From: Aquibacillus saliphilus
GTDB taxonomy: Bacteria > Bacillota > Bacilli > Bacillales > Amphibacillaceae
Direction: 5' to 3'
NCBI RefSeq assembly: GCF_020404745.1
Contig: NZ_JAIZAP010000001.1
Location: 1 to 64,000 of the forward strand
Length of the DNA: 64,000 nt
Below are positions 34,820 to 44,064 of the stretch, one piece after another; positions within the stretch are counted from its first letter, which is position 1, and the number at the start of each line of letters is the position of its first letter. The notes under the pieces were generated by a model that had not been told where the DNA came from, did not search any database, and saw only the letters and a program-made list of their open reading frames with translations. The translations under genes were made by a program, and so were the position numbers.

Positions 34820-34880
34820 TTGACGAAAGGATAATATATTAGTTATAATATCCATTGTGAATTGTGGAGCAAACACAATT
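34820..34880 (+). promoter_or_regulatory. Promoter and dyad operator candidate upstream of ykuU
   Basis: TTGACG (34820-34825) and TATAAT (34844-34849) are 18 bases apart. Ten bases after the -10, AATTGTG (34860-34866) and CACAATT (34874-34880) form a perfect seven-base dyad with a seven-base spacer, positioned over the start of transcription as a repressor site would be. The regulator is not identifiable; spacing does not fit Rex. Confidence 0.5.
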
Positions 34881-34921
34881 TTAGATTACTATTTAAATGA
34901 AAAATTTATGGAGGGATACAT

Positions 34922-35464
34922 ATGGCAGAACGCATGGTAGGCAAGCAAGCACCACGTTTCGAAATGGAAGCAGTGCTACCAAATAAAGAATTTGGAAGAG
35001 TTTCTTTAGAAGAAAATATGAAAAATGATAAATGGACAGTTCTTTTCTTTTATCCAATGGATTTTACTTTCGTATGTCCAACAGAGATAACTGCACTTTC
35101 TGATCGTTTTGATGAATTTGAAGACTTAGACGCAGAAGTTATAGGTGTTTCTACAGATACGATTCACACTCACTTAGCATGGATTAACACTTCACGTGAT
35201 GAAAATGGTCTTGGAGACTTACATTATTCTCTAGCTGCTGATACGAACCATCAGGTCGCAAAAGATTACGGAGTTTTAATTGAAGAAGAAGGTGTAGCGC
35301 TTCGAGGTTTATTTATAGTTAGTCCTGAAGGAGAACTTCAATATCAGGTAGTAAATCATAACAATATTGGTCGCGATGTTGATGAAACACTACGTGTACT
35401 ACAAGCACTTCAAACTGGTGGACTTTGCCCTGCTAACTGGAAGCCTGGACAAGAAACACTATAA
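34922..35464 (+). CDS. ykuU: 2-Cys peroxiredoxin (YkuU)
   Basis: The 180-residue AhpC/Tsa-type peroxiredoxin reduces peroxides through C52 (MDFTFVCPTE) and the resolving C169 (GLCPANW). Length and both Cys motifs are typical of B. subtilis YkuU. ATG 34922 follows GGAGGGATACAT. It is followed by a terminator and then ykuV, a thiol-disulfide protein, which may recycle it. Confidence 0.96.
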   Translation: MAERMVGKQAPRFEMEAVLPNKEFGRVSLEENMKNDKWTVLFFYPMDFTFVCPTEITALSDRFDEFEDLDAEVIGVSTDTIHTHLAWINTSRDENGLGDLHYSLAADTNHQVAKDYGVLIEEEGVALRGLFIVSPEGELQYQVVNHNNIGRDVDETLRVLQALQTGGLCPANWKPGQETL

Positions 35465-35480
35465 TTATTAAATCAGATTG

Positions 35481-35511
35481 AAGGTCTAACTTTAGCGTTA
35501 GACCTTTTTTA
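35481..35511 (+). terminator. Terminator between ykuU and ykuV
   Basis: AAGGTCTAACTTTAGCGTTAGACCTTTTTT: an eight-pair stem with a T tract. Confidence 0.85.
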
Positions 35512-35550
35512 ACATACTTTTGACATTACTAAATTTGGGAGGAAATACAT

Positions 35551-36000
35551 TTGAAACTAAGAGAATCAATGCCAGAACTTAGCGGAGCAACTGAGTGGTT
35601 AAATGGAGAATTAACAAAAGACAGTCTTGTAGGTGAGAAACCTACTCTTATTCATTTTTGGTCAGTGAGTTGCGGATTATGCAAAGAGGCAATGCCTAAT
35701 GTCAATGAATTTCGTGATGAATACAAAGATGAGTTAAATGTTGTTGCCGTCCACATGCCTAGGTCTGAGAAGGATTTAGATTTGGAACAGATTAAAGAGG
35801 TTGCTTCGGAACATGCCATTACACAACCTATCTTTGTCGATAACAAACATGTTTTGACTGATGCATTTGAGAATCAATATGTTCCTGCTTATTATGTTTT
35901 TGATGCAGAAGGGAATCTTCGCCATTTTCAAGCTGGTGGTGGAGGCATGAAGATGCTGCGCAAACGTGTTAATCGTGTTTTAGGTAAAAATGAAAAATAA
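35551..36000 (+). CDS. ykuV: Thioredoxin-like thiol-disulfide oxidoreductase (YkuV)
   Basis: The 149-residue cytosolic TlpA/thioredoxin-like protein carries a CxxC active site, CGLC at about 45-48 in the SVSCGLCKEAMP block, and a cis-Pro region QYVPAYYVF. No signal peptide is present. TTG 35551 follows GGGAGGAAATACA. Its position next to the peroxiredoxin matches B. subtilis and suggests it supplies reducing power. Confidence 0.92.
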   Translation: MKLRESMPELSGATEWLNGELTKDSLVGEKPTLIHFWSVSCGLCKEAMPNVNEFRDEYKDELNVVAVHMPRSEKDLDLEQIKEVASEHAITQPIFVDNKHVLTDAFENQYVPAYYVFDAEGNLRHFQAGGGGMKMLRKRVNRVLGKNEK

Positions 36001-36012
36001 GTAATTGAATTA

Positions 36013-36046
36013 TAAAACTCTTTGCCTAGTGGTAAAGGGTTTTTCT
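36013..36046 (+). terminator. Terminator after ykuV
   Basis: AACTCTTTGCC pairs with GGTAAAGGGTT around TAGT, followed by TTTC. Confidence 0.75.
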
Positions 36047-36170
36047 TATGAAAATTTGTCTAATTAATTTAGTTTGCATAGGACAAAAACATTTCATATA
36101 TAAATTTAGTTGGTCTAAAAAAGTAATTGTCAAAAAGATTAAAAAATTAAGTCAAAAAGGTGGAAATTTA

Positions 36171-36202
36171 TTTCGTAACCCGTTATATTTATAATTACGA
36201 AA
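36171..36202 (+). promoter_or_regulatory. Dyad around the -10 box of the ABC exporter operon
   Basis: TTTCGTAA (36171-36178) and TTACGAAA (36195-36202) are a perfect eight-base inverted repeat with a 16-base spacer that contains a TATAAT box (36190-36195). This layout is typical of TetR- or MarR-type drug-responsive operators. No regulator gene is adjacent. Confidence 0.5.
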
Positions 36203-36226
36203 AAAACATCAGGAGGAGGGAGACAA

Positions 36227-37978
36227 ATGGAAACCTTTAAGAAATTAAAACAATACTACTGGCCATTTAAAAAGTACTTTTTTGCGTCTTTGTTTTTTGT
36301 ATTATTAGTAACTGGAATAACTGTTTTATATCCAATTGTATTACAAATAACTATTGATGATGTGGTAAGAGATGGAAAATACGAACTAATACCTTATATT
36401 GCTACGGGCTTTATACTAATTATGATTGTAAAAGGGATTGCTAACTTTTTTCAGCAGTACCTGGGAGATTTATTTGGAACTTCTTCAGTCTATCGTTTGC
36501 GAGATGGACTATATAAGAAGCTACAAAAACTTTCATTTACTTATTATGATAATGCTAGGACAGGAGATTTAATGTCTAGACTGACAATGGACGTTGAGGG
36601 CTTTAAATTCTTTTTAGCTGCTGGTTTTAAGGAATTATTAAAAATTTCTTTGCTCATTATTATTAGTTTAAGTGTTATGTTTTTCTACTCGGTTCCACTT
36701 GCTCTAGTTACGATGGCAGCCATGCCTTTTCTTGCTGTTGTTGTCTACAAATTTGATCGACGTGTTCATCCGGCGTTTAGAACAATTAGAAAGTCATTGG
36801 GTAGTCTAAACACTAGAATACAAGAAAATGTAAGTGGTATGAATACAGTAAAATCTCTATCAAAAGAAGACTTTGAGATTGATAGATTTACTACTAATAA
36901 TCAGAACTACCGTGAAGTTAATATTAAAACGTCAAACATCTGGGCTAAATACTTTCCATTTATGGAGTTTATCGGAAATGTTTGTATGGTAGCATTGCTT
37001 ATTTTTGGTGGTTACTTAGTTATTAATGAACAATTAAGTTTAGGTGAATTGGTTGCATTTTTCAGTTTGGTTACTTATATTTTGGGACCGCTAATGCATT
37101 TAGGATTTATCGTAAACATGTTTTCACAAGCAAAAGCTTCTGGTGAAAGATTGCTAGAAATCTTGGAAGCAAAAGAAGATATCGAAGAAGAAGAGGATGC
37201 TATTGATCCTAAACGGATAGCAGGACATGTAACTTTTAATAACGTTACATTAACTTATACAGCTGATGACGATTCAGCATTAAAAGATGTCTCGTTCGAT
37301 GCGCCACCAGGAAAAGTTGTCGGATTGATTGGAGCTACAGGTTCAGGAAAAACAAGTATTACTCAATTAATAACACGTTTTTATGAACCAGAACTAGGAG
37401 AAGTATTGATCGACGGTAAATCAACCAAAGACTATAACTTAAAGACACTCCGAAAAAATATTGGTTTCGTATTACAAGAATCCTTTCTTTTTTCAACGAC
37501 CATAAAGGAAAATATTGCATATGGTAACCCTGAAGCTAGCATGGAAGACATTATTGCAGCTTCTAAAAGAGCACAAGCGCATGAGTTTATCTTGGAAATG
37601 CCAAAAGGATATGACACGATGTTAGGTGAAAGAGGAATGGGTCTGTCCGGTGGTCAAAAGCAAAGAATAGCAATAGCGCGCGCTATCCTTATCGATCCAA
37701 GTGTGTTAATTCTTGATGACGCAACTTCAGCAGTTGATATGGAAACTGAATTTCAAATTCAAAAAGCACTAAAAGAAGTAATGGATAATCGAACAACATT
37801 TATTATTGCTCACAGAATTTCTTCATTAAAGCATGCCGATGAAATTTTGGTTCTTGAAGATGGTGGAATCGTAGAGCGAGGTCAGCATGAAGAGCTATTA
37901 CGTAATGGTGGACCTTATCAACGTATCTATGACATTCAGTATCAAGACAAACAAGCCATTATGAATACTGTTAATTAA
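36227..37978 (+). CDS. yfiB: Heterodimeric ABC exporter half-transporter, degenerate-Walker B subunit (YfiB-like)
   Basis: The 583-residue protein has an ABC-type exporter membrane domain with six helices (about 15-300) and an ATPase domain: Walker A GATGSGKTS, Q-loop VLQESFLFS, signature LSGGQ, Walker B ILILDDATSAVD, H-loop IIAHRIS. The catalytic Glu after Walker B is replaced by Asp (LDDATS). Such a subunit pairs with one carrying a normal Glu. ATG 36227 follows AGGAGGAGGG. The partner gene begins 14 bases downstream. Drug or lipid-like substrates are likely by family; the true substrate is unknown. Confidence 0.93.
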   Translation: METFKKLKQYYWPFKKYFFASLFFVLLVTGITVLYPIVLQITIDDVVRDGKYELIPYIATGFILIMIVKGIANFFQQYLGDLFGTSSVYRLRDGLYKKLQKLSFTYYDNARTGDLMSRLTMDVEGFKFFLAAGFKELLKISLLIIISLSVMFFYSVPLALVTMAAMPFLAVVVYKFDRRVHPAFRTIRKSLGSLNTRIQENVSGMNTVKSLSKEDFEIDRFTTNNQNYREVNIKTSNIWAKYFPFMEFIGNVCMVALLIFGGYLVINEQLSLGELVAFFSLVTYILGPLMHLGFIVNMFSQAKASGERLLEILEAKEDIEEEEDAIDPKRIAGHVTFNNVTLTYTADDDSALKDVSFDAPPGKVVGLIGATGSGKTSITQLITRFYEPELGEVLIDGKSTKDYNLKTLRKNIGFVLQESFLFSTTIKENIAYGNPEASMEDIIAASKRAQAHEFILEMPKGYDTMLGERGMGLSGGQKQRIAIARAILIDPSVLILDDATSAVDMETEFQIQKALKEVMDNRTTFIIAHRISSLKHADEILVLEDGGIVERGQHEELLRNGGPYQRIYDIQYQDKQAIMNTVN

Positions 37979-37992
37979 AGGGGGGGAGACCA

Positions 37993-39843
37993 TTGGCAAG
38001 TCATAAAAATACAAATAGTACGACAAAAGAAAACCACCATTTAAACCGATTTTATTACCCATTAGACCTGGCGGTAGAAAAACCTTTTAACTGGAAACAA
38101 ATGTTACGATTGCTCAACTATGTAAAACCTTACCGTAAGACGTTGCTACCTGGAGCGATTTTAGCTATGTTCATTTCGACAATGGTGCGACTTCTTGTTC
38201 CTATACTGATTGGTAAAGTTGTCATTGATGTGGCAATTGCTAATAAAGATATAACATTATTAACCAAACTTGTAGTAGTGATAGCATTTCTTTACTTATT
38301 AAGCTACTTAGGTAATATGTTTAGAATCAAGTGGATTAACATTCTAGGGCAAAAAATTATTCATGATTTACGTTCGAGTCTATTTTCACACGTACAACGT
38401 TTATCACATAACTTTTTTGATAAGAGATCAGCAGGATCAATTTTGGTTCGGATATTGAACGATGTAAATTCCTTGCAGGAACTTTTTACTAACGGAATTA
38501 TCAACTTATTAATGGACGTAGTTATGTTACTGGGTATTATTGTTATTTTATTTGTGCTTAGCCCTCAGTTAACTATGGCTGTGTTAATAATACTACCTAT
38601 AATGTTCTATATCTCAACGAAGCTAAGAAGAAATATTCGTAGATCTTGGCAGGATGTGCGTATTCAAAAGTCTAGATTAAATTCTCATTTAAATGAAAGT
38701 ATGCAAGGAATCCGTATTACTCAGTCATTTGCTCAAGAAAAAGAGAATACAGAATTCTTTGATGGTGTCAATACAGATAACTTTGAAACGGAAAGGATTG
38801 CTACCAAAAAAAGTGCATACTTTGGGCCGTTTGTTGAAATGAGTAATGCGATTGGTACTGTTATTTTAATTTCTTATGGCGCCCACCTAATTATCCTTGG
38901 TGAAGAAAATGGAGGTATTGCAATTGGTACCTTCGTAACATTTGCCTTTTTCTTAGGGATGTTCTGGGAACCGATTTCAAGGTTAGGTCAAATCTATAAT
39001 CAGTTATTAGTAGCGATGGCATCATCAGAACGTATCTTTGAATTTTTAGATGAGCAACCAAATGTTGAAGAAAAAGAAGATGCTATCGAGTTTAAAGACA
39101 TGAAAGGACATATCGAATTTGATCGTGTTCAATTTTCATACGATGAGGACCGGGTTGCACTTCATGAAATATCATTAGAAATGAATAAGGGCCAAACAGT
39201 AGCGCTTGTTGGTCATACAGGTTCAGGTAAGTCGACGATAGCTAATTTGATTAGTCGGTTTTACGATCCTACAAAAGGTGCTGTTAAAATAGATGGCTAT
39301 GATTTAAGAGATATGAAGCTAGATAGTCTTAGAAAAAGTATTAGTGTAGTACTACAAGATACGTTTATTTTCTCTGGTACAATAATGGAAAATATCCGTT
39401 TCGGGAGACCTGAAGCCACCGATGAAGAAGTGAAGGATGCAGCAAGAGTAGTAGGAGCTGATGAGTTTATTTCAAGGTTATCGGATGGATACGAGACAGA
39501 AGTAGAGGAGAGAGGTAGTATTCTTTCTGCTGGTGAGAGACAGTTACTCTCCTTTGCACGTGCTCTACTTGCCAATCCTAGAATATTAATTTTGGACGAA
39601 GCAACCGCAAGTATTGATACTGAGACAGAAGTAAAAATACAAAAAGCGTTAAAAACACTTCTAAAAGGAAGAACTGCAATTATGATTGCTCACCGCCTAT
39701 CTACGATTAGAGAAGCGGATAATATAATTGTGTTAGAGCATGGAAAAATCTTAGAACAAGGTAATCACCAAGAACTTATGAATCAAAAAGGTGAGTACTT
39801 TGATCTTGTCAAATCTCAATTTCAAATGTTAGATGCTCTATAA
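37993..39843 (+). CDS. yfiC: Heterodimeric ABC exporter half-transporter, catalytic subunit (YfiC-like)
   Basis: The 616-residue partner has an N-terminal extension, six membrane helices (about 45-330) and an ATPase domain with Walker A GHTGSGKST, Walker B LILDEATASID (catalytic Glu present) and H-loop IAHRLS. Its signature motif is altered from LSGGQ to LSAGE. The degenerate signature here and the Asp in the partner's Walker B both belong to the same composite site, giving one active and one degenerate ATP site as in BmrCD and TM287/288. TTG 37993 follows GGGGGGGAGA. Confidence 0.93.
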   Translation: MASHKNTNSTTKENHHLNRFYYPLDLAVEKPFNWKQMLRLLNYVKPYRKTLLPGAILAMFISTMVRLLVPILIGKVVIDVAIANKDITLLTKLVVVIAFLYLLSYLGNMFRIKWINILGQKIIHDLRSSLFSHVQRLSHNFFDKRSAGSILVRILNDVNSLQELFTNGIINLLMDVVMLLGIIVILFVLSPQLTMAVLIILPIMFYISTKLRRNIRRSWQDVRIQKSRLNSHLNESMQGIRITQSFAQEKENTEFFDGVNTDNFETERIATKKSAYFGPFVEMSNAIGTVILISYGAHLIILGEENGGIAIGTFVTFAFFLGMFWEPISRLGQIYNQLLVAMASSERIFEFLDEQPNVEEKEDAIEFKDMKGHIEFDRVQFSYDEDRVALHEISLEMNKGQTVALVGHTGSGKSTIANLISRFYDPTKGAVKIDGYDLRDMKLDSLRKSISVVLQDTFIFSGTIMENIRFGRPEATDEEVKDAARVVGADEFISRLSDGYETEVEERGSILSAGERQLLSFARALLANPRILILDEATASIDTETEVKIQKALKTLLKGRTAIMIAHRLSTIREADNIIVLEHGKILEQGNHQELMNQKGEYFDLVKSQFQMLDAL

Positions 39844-39847
39844 AATA

Positions 39848-39882
39848 AAGGCCATTACCTAAGTGCGGGTAATGGCCTTTAC
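39848..39882 (+). terminator. Terminator after the ABC exporter operon
   Basis: AAAGGCCATTACC pairs with GGTAATGGCCTTT. Confidence 0.88.
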
Positions 39883-39967
39883 TTTATTACTTATCAGTTT
39901 TAAAATTCGACTCGTTGTTAGTTAGCTGTAATAACCTGTGTCAATTTATTTATATCTATATGTATCT

Positions 39968-40001
39968 AAATATCTTAAGTAGATAGCAAATTTAGATATT
40001 T
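39968..40001. promoter_or_regulatory. Inverted repeat upstream of ktrC
   Basis: AAATATCT (39968-39975) and AGATATTT (39994-40001) are a perfect dyad with an 18-base spacer, about 95 bases before the ktrC start. An operator or an AT-rich hairpin are both possible. No c-di-AMP (ydaO) riboswitch could be seen here. Confidence 0.3.
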
Positions 40002-40095
40002 CAAGCATAGTGATGAACGATGTATGTTTGGTCTCCCTTTTCGATTTAAACTATGATAAACTTTAAGGAAGCAATCTATATACGGAGGAAAAACC

Positions 40096-40770
40096 ATGAA
40101 GAGAGAATTTGCAGTTATTGGTCTTGGGCGCTTTGGTGGAAGTATTTGTAGAGAATTAAGTGAAGAGGGAATGGAAGTTCTAGCCATTGACCTAGCAGAA
40201 GATAAAGTTAATGAATTCAAAAATATCGCTTCTCACGCAGTAATCGCAGATGCAACTGATGAAAAAGTATTGAAGGAATTAGGAGTTCGTAATATTGAGC
40301 ATGTAATTGTAGCCATCGGTGATAATATACAGGCAAGTATTCTAACTACATTAATGCTTACAGAGCTAGGCGTTAAGAAAATTACAGTAAAAGCACAGAA
40401 CGATTATCATGAAAAAATTTTAAATAAGATCGGTGCAGATCAAGTTGTTCATCCGGAAAGAGACATGGGAAAACGAATAGCACATAATATTATTTCTAAT
40501 AACATTTTGGATCATTTAGAACTATCCGATGACCATAGTATTGTTGAAGTGAAGGCGGGGACAAAGATGAGTGGTAAAACACTGGTTGATTTAGATGTTC
40601 GTGCCAATTATGGTTGTAATATTGTAGCTATTAAGCAGGAACATAATAAGCAAATCAATGTATCTCCAATGGCAACAGAAATGATTAATAAAGGTGATAT
40701 ACTAATTGTAATTGGCGCTGACAAGGACATTTCTCGTTTTGAAAAGCAATTAGTAGTAGATGATGATTAG
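40096..40770 (+). CDS. ktrC: KtrC-like potassium-uptake regulatory subunit
   Basis: The 224-residue cytosolic RCK protein consists of an N-terminal Rossmann domain (FAVIGLGRFGGSICRELSEEG, nucleotide-binding GxGxxG) and a C-terminal TrkA_C domain (about 135-220). Subunits of this type form octameric rings that gate Ktr potassium channels and bind ATP/ADP and cyclic di-AMP. Its place just before rnjA matches ktrC (ykqB) of B. subtilis. ATG 40096 follows GGAGGAAAAACC. The membrane subunit is not in this window. Confidence 0.92.
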   Translation: MKREFAVIGLGRFGGSICRELSEEGMEVLAIDLAEDKVNEFKNIASHAVIADATDEKVLKELGVRNIEHVIVAIGDNIQASILTTLMLTELGVKKITVKAQNDYHEKILNKIGADQVVHPERDMGKRIAHNIISNNILDHLELSDDHSIVEVKAGTKMSGKTLVDLDVRANYGCNIVAIKQEHNKQINVSPMATEMINKGDILIVIGADKDISRFEKQLVVDDD

Positions 40771-40833
40771 TAGATAGAGCAACCTAAACATGGATATTCT
40801 TTGAAATCTAAAAGACTAATCTCAAAAAGTATA

Positions 40834-40868
40834 AAAAATACCCTTTCTCTTATGAGAAAGGGTATTTT
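40834..40868. terminator. Bidirectional terminator between ktrC and rnjA
   Basis: AAAATACCCTTTCTC pairs with GAGAAAGGGTATTTT around a TTAT loop. Confidence 0.92.
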
Positions 40869-40882
40869 GCATTTAATCAGTG

Positions 40883-42550
40883 TTATACTTCCATAATAAT
40901 TGGTAAAATCATTGGTTTACGTTTTGTCTTTTCATAAAGAAATGGAGAAATTGTATCTGTTATTTCATTTTTAATTTCAGACCACTGTGTTGTTCTTCTT
41001 TCCATTACTTTATCAAGATGAGATGACACTAGTTTTTGCGCTTCATTTATCAGGTCTTCAGATTCTCTCATATATACAAATCCTCTAGAGATAATATCGG
41101 GACCAGAAGCTATTTTAAATTCTTTCATGTTTATACTAACTACTACGATAAGTAAGCCTTCTTCTGATAGAATGCGACGATCTCTTAAAACGATATTCCC
41201 AATGTCGCCAATTCCACTTCCGTCTACATAAATCGCGCCTGAAGGGATTTTACCTGCAATTGCGGCGTTATCTTTGCCTAAGGCAAGTACATCTCCGTTG
41301 TCCATAATAAAACAATTACTAGGATCAACATCACATAATTGAGCCAACTTTGTATGCTCTTTGAGCATGCGATATTCCCCGTGAATTGGCATAAAGAACT
41401 TAGGATTGATTAATCTTAACATTAATTTTTGTTCTTGTTGTCCACCATGTCCAGATGTGTGAATATCATTTAGTGGACCATGAATTACATCTGCACCTGC
41501 GCGGTAAAGTTTATTGATTGTTCTGCTAACACTAACTGTATTTCCAGGGATTGGTGAAGAAGAAAATACAACTGTATCGCCAGGGATAATCTGAATTTGT
41601 CGATGTGTTCCATTAGCAACTCTTGAAAGAGCGGCCATTGGTTCACCCTGGGAACCTGTACATAAAATGGTTACTTCGTTAGCTGGTAATCGGTTTAGTT
41701 GATGCGTATCAATGAATGTATCCTTTGGAGCTTGAATATAACCAAGTTCCTGACCGATTTTAATCGCATTATCCATGCTTCGGCCAAATACAGCAACCTT
41801 TCGATTGTTTTTAACAGCTGACTCAACAACTTGTTGTAAACGATAAATATTAGAAGCGAATGTTGCAAAAATCAATCGTCCGTCAACTCGATTGAAGATA
41901 TCGTTAATACTTTCTCCTACTTTTCGTTCTGACATGGTAAAGTCAGGAACTTCACTATTTGTACTATCTGATAATAAACACAAGACTCCTTCTTTGCCAA
42001 TTTCAGCCATTTTAGCTATATTGGCTGGTTCACCAACTGGGGTGAAATCAAATTTGAAATCACCTGTGTGAACGACGTTACCTGGTGGTGTTTTAACAAC
42101 AATACCATAAGAGTCAGGGATGCTATGTGTCGTTCTAAAGAATGTTACTGATGTTTTTCTAAATTTAAAAACGTCGTCCTCTTGAAACGGGTGAAGCTTG
42201 GCATTTCGCAAAAGACCATGTTCATCTAATTTATTTTTTAATAATCCGATCGCAAGTTTTCCAGCATAGATAGGCACGTTAATCTCTTTTAGAAGGTAAG
42301 GAATACCTCCGATATGATCTTCATGTCCGTGTGTTACAAATAGGCCTTTAATTTTGTCTTGATTCTGCACTAGATAAGTAAAGTCAGGAATTACATAGTC
42401 AATCCCTAATAATTCATCTTCAGGAAATTTTATTCCTGCATCAATAAGAATTATTTCATCTTGGAATTGTACACCATACATATTTTTCCCGATTTCACCT
42501 AATCCCCCCAATGCAAAGACAGCGGTTTGGTCATTTTTCACGAATTTCAT
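40883..42550 (-). CDS. rnjA: Ribonuclease J1
   Basis: The 555-residue metallo-beta-lactamase/beta-CASP nuclease has the zinc motif H74-x-H76-x-D78-H79 ([12 protein letters not shown]), the HTGDFKFD block and a beta-CASP domain ([20 protein letters not shown]). RNase J1 has 5'-exonuclease and endonuclease activity in mRNA decay and rRNA maturation and is central in Bacillus RNA turnover. Length matches B. subtilis. Its start is two bases from the rpoY stop, so the genes form an operon. Confidence 0.97.
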   Translation of the reverse strand: MKFVKNDQTAVFALGGLGEIGKNMYGVQFQDEIILIDAGIKFPEDELLGIDYVIPDFTYLVQNQDKIKGLFVTHGHEDHIGGIPYLLKEINVPIYAGKLAIGLLKNKLDEHGLLRNAKLHPFQEDDVFKFRKTSVTFFRTTHSIPDSYGIVVKTPPGNVVHTGDFKFDFTPVGEPANIAKMAEIGKEGVLCLLSDSTNSEVPDFTMSERKVGESINDIFNRVDGRLIFATFASNIYRLQQVVESAVKNNRKVAVFGRSMDNAIKIGQELGYIQAPKDTFIDTHQLNRLPANEVTILCTGSQGEPMAALSRVANGTHRQIQIIPGDTVVFSSSPIPGNTVSVSRTINKLYRAGADVIHGPLNDIHTSGHGGQQEQKLMLRLINPKFFMPIHGEYRMLKEHTKLAQLCDVDPSNCFIMDNGDVLALGKDNAAIAGKIPSGAIYVDGSGIGDIGNIVLRDRRILSEEGLLIVVVSINMKEFKIASGPDIISRGFVYMRESEDLINEAQKLVSSHLDKVMERRTTQWSEIKNEITDTISPFLYEKTKRKPMILPIIMEV

Positions 42551-42552
42551 GG

Positions 42553-42762
42553 CTAGGCGTTCTCCACAATGAAATCTTCAGATTCTTTTTCGTACTCAAG
42601 ATGTGCTTCATCTAATGGCTGGATAAATTCTATGTTTAAATTGCGATCGGAGAGTTGTTTACGTACTTCGCGCTCGGATTTAGCGTCAAAGTACAAGCTT
42701 TTTGTACGTTCTCGAACAGGAACTTCATTTGAAAGCTCCTGATACAGTACTTTAAATATCAT
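42553..42762 (-). CDS. rpoY: RNA polymerase epsilon subunit
   Basis: The 69-residue protein begins [20 protein letters not shown] and is the small RNA polymerase subunit RpoY (YkzG). It binds the outside of the polymerase and resembles phage Gp2. AGGAG lies seven bases upstream of ATG 42762. It pairs with rnjA downstream, the arrangement conserved in Firmicutes. Confidence 0.95.
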   Translation of the reverse strand: MIFKVLYQELSNEVPVRERTKSLYFDAKSEREVRKQLSDRNLNIEFIQPLDEAHLEYEKESEDFIVENA

Positions 42763-42861
42763 TCAACCTCTCCTAACTTGTATTATAAATATTTTTTGAG
42801 AAAATTATGAAACCATAGCATCTTTATTTATCAAATAGTTTTTTGTAGTAGGACTGTAAAT

Positions 42862-42957
42862 TTAACGATAGTCATCCTGAAATGTACTAGGTACACGATT
42901 CCGACCCAACATCTTTTTCAATCGCTTTCTAAGCTTTTCCTTTAAACGTTTTAACAT
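42862..42957 (-). CDS. Possible 31-residue basic peptide
   Basis: ATG 42955-42957 opens a 31-codon frame, MLKRLKEKLRKRLKKMLGRN then RVPSTFQDDYR. The first 18 residues would make a strongly basic amphipathic helix. AAGGGAG lies 12 bases upstream, slightly far. It sits upstream of rpoY on the same strand. Translation is unproven; a chance frame remains possible. Confidence 0.35.
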   Translation of the reverse strand: MLKRLKEKLRKRLKKMLGRNRVPSTFQDDYR

Positions 42958-43209
42958 TATTTCTTACAACTCCCTTCCTTATACTAAAGAAAAGCATTAA
43001 AAAGCGTTCACCGGTCCAATCCCTCTAATTTATAGTATAGTATGATTTGGTAAATATTGAAATAGAAACGTATTAAATAATGAATAAAATTTAATAAGAG
43101 CCATGAGATTTTAACGAATTCATGTGATTATATTTTTTGCGAATTCCTTGATTTTATTCGATAAAAAAGGAATTAACTCCCTTTAACTTACATTAAGGAG
43201 CGAATAGAT

Positions 43210-43981
43210 TTCCTGAAAAAATTGTTTTTTTGATATTGATGGAACTTTGGTTGACCTTGATAAAAATATAACTGATGAAACAATAGCTGCCATTCAAGAG
43301 TTAAAGGAAAAGGGTGTTTATGTTGCAATAGCTACAGGTAATGCGCCCTTTATGACCTGAGGAAATTAGAGAATTACTGAGAATTGACTCTTTCGTTTGT
43401 CTTAATGGTCAGTATGTTGTATTTGAAGGGGAGACTGTATATGAGGATCCAATTCCTTGAACCAATTAGAGAGGTTAATAAATAAGACTAAAACAAGGAA
43501 TCACTCGATAGCCTTCCAAACGAACAATGAAATGAAGGCTGCAAGAGTGCGTGACTCTTTAGTAGTAGAAAGTAAGAAAAGCTTGAAAATAAATTATCCA
43601 GATGTTGACCCTGAGTTTCATGTTCAGAACTCTATTTACCAACCACTATTATTTTGCAATCAAAAGGATCAACTAGATTATGAATTGTCTTATGACCAAC
43701 TTCGATGTACGTTGGCACCGATCTTCTTGTGACGTTCTGCCAAAAGATGGATCAAAAGCGATGGGTGTCGATAAATTAATAATGGCAAGCAAAATTGAAA
43801 AGAAAACTCTTTGGTTTTTGGAGATGGACTAAATGATACGGAGATGATTGAGCATGTAGGGACTGGCGTTGCGATGGGGAAAGATGTACAAGAACTGATA
43901 AAAGTAGCAGGCTACGTTACAGATGATGCAGACAAGCATGGGTTAGTGAAGGGTATGAATTATCTTGGTTTATTAAAATGA
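43210..43981 (+). pseudogene. ykrA: Decayed HAD-superfamily (Cof-type) phosphatase, ykrA
   Basis: Pieces of a Cof-type HAD phosphatase appear in order but in different frames: FFDIDGTLVDLDKN at the start, VAIATGNAPFM, then PEEIRELLRIDSFVCLNGQYVV, DVLPKDGSKAMGVDKL, and FGDGLNDTEMIEHVGTGVAM near the end. The in-frame triplet TGA precedes the first block, and at least three or four frameshifts break it. The place, between rpoY and def, is that of ykrA in B. subtilis. RBS-like AAGGAG (43195-43200) remains. Only frameshift and small-indel damage is evident, so the loss seems recent. Confidence 0.9.
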
Positions 43982-43983
43982 AA

Positions 43984-44017
43984 AACCAATCGAATTTGTT
44001 GCAATTCAATTGGCTTT
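43984..44017 (+). terminator. Terminator after the ykrA remnant
   Basis: CCAATCGAATT pairs with AATTCAATTGG around TGTTGC, followed by CTTT. Confidence 0.7.
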
Positions 44018-44064
44018 ATGAACTAACAATTAAAATATAAAAAAGAGATCAGTAAAGTTTTCCT

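Noticed and set aside
34854-34880. Rex operator reading of the dyad before ykuU
   Set aside because: Rex sites have TTGTG and CACAA separated by about ten bases; here the spacing is seven for the perfect dyad or fourteen for the other half-site.
40001-40095. ydaO-type c-di-AMP riboswitch before ktrC
   Set aside because: The conserved aptamer blocks could not be found in the leader; only an AT-rich dyad is present.
43457-43732. 91-codon plus-strand frame MNQLERLINKTKTRNHSIAF...
   Set aside because: It is one fragment of the frameshifted ykrA remnant, not an independent gene.
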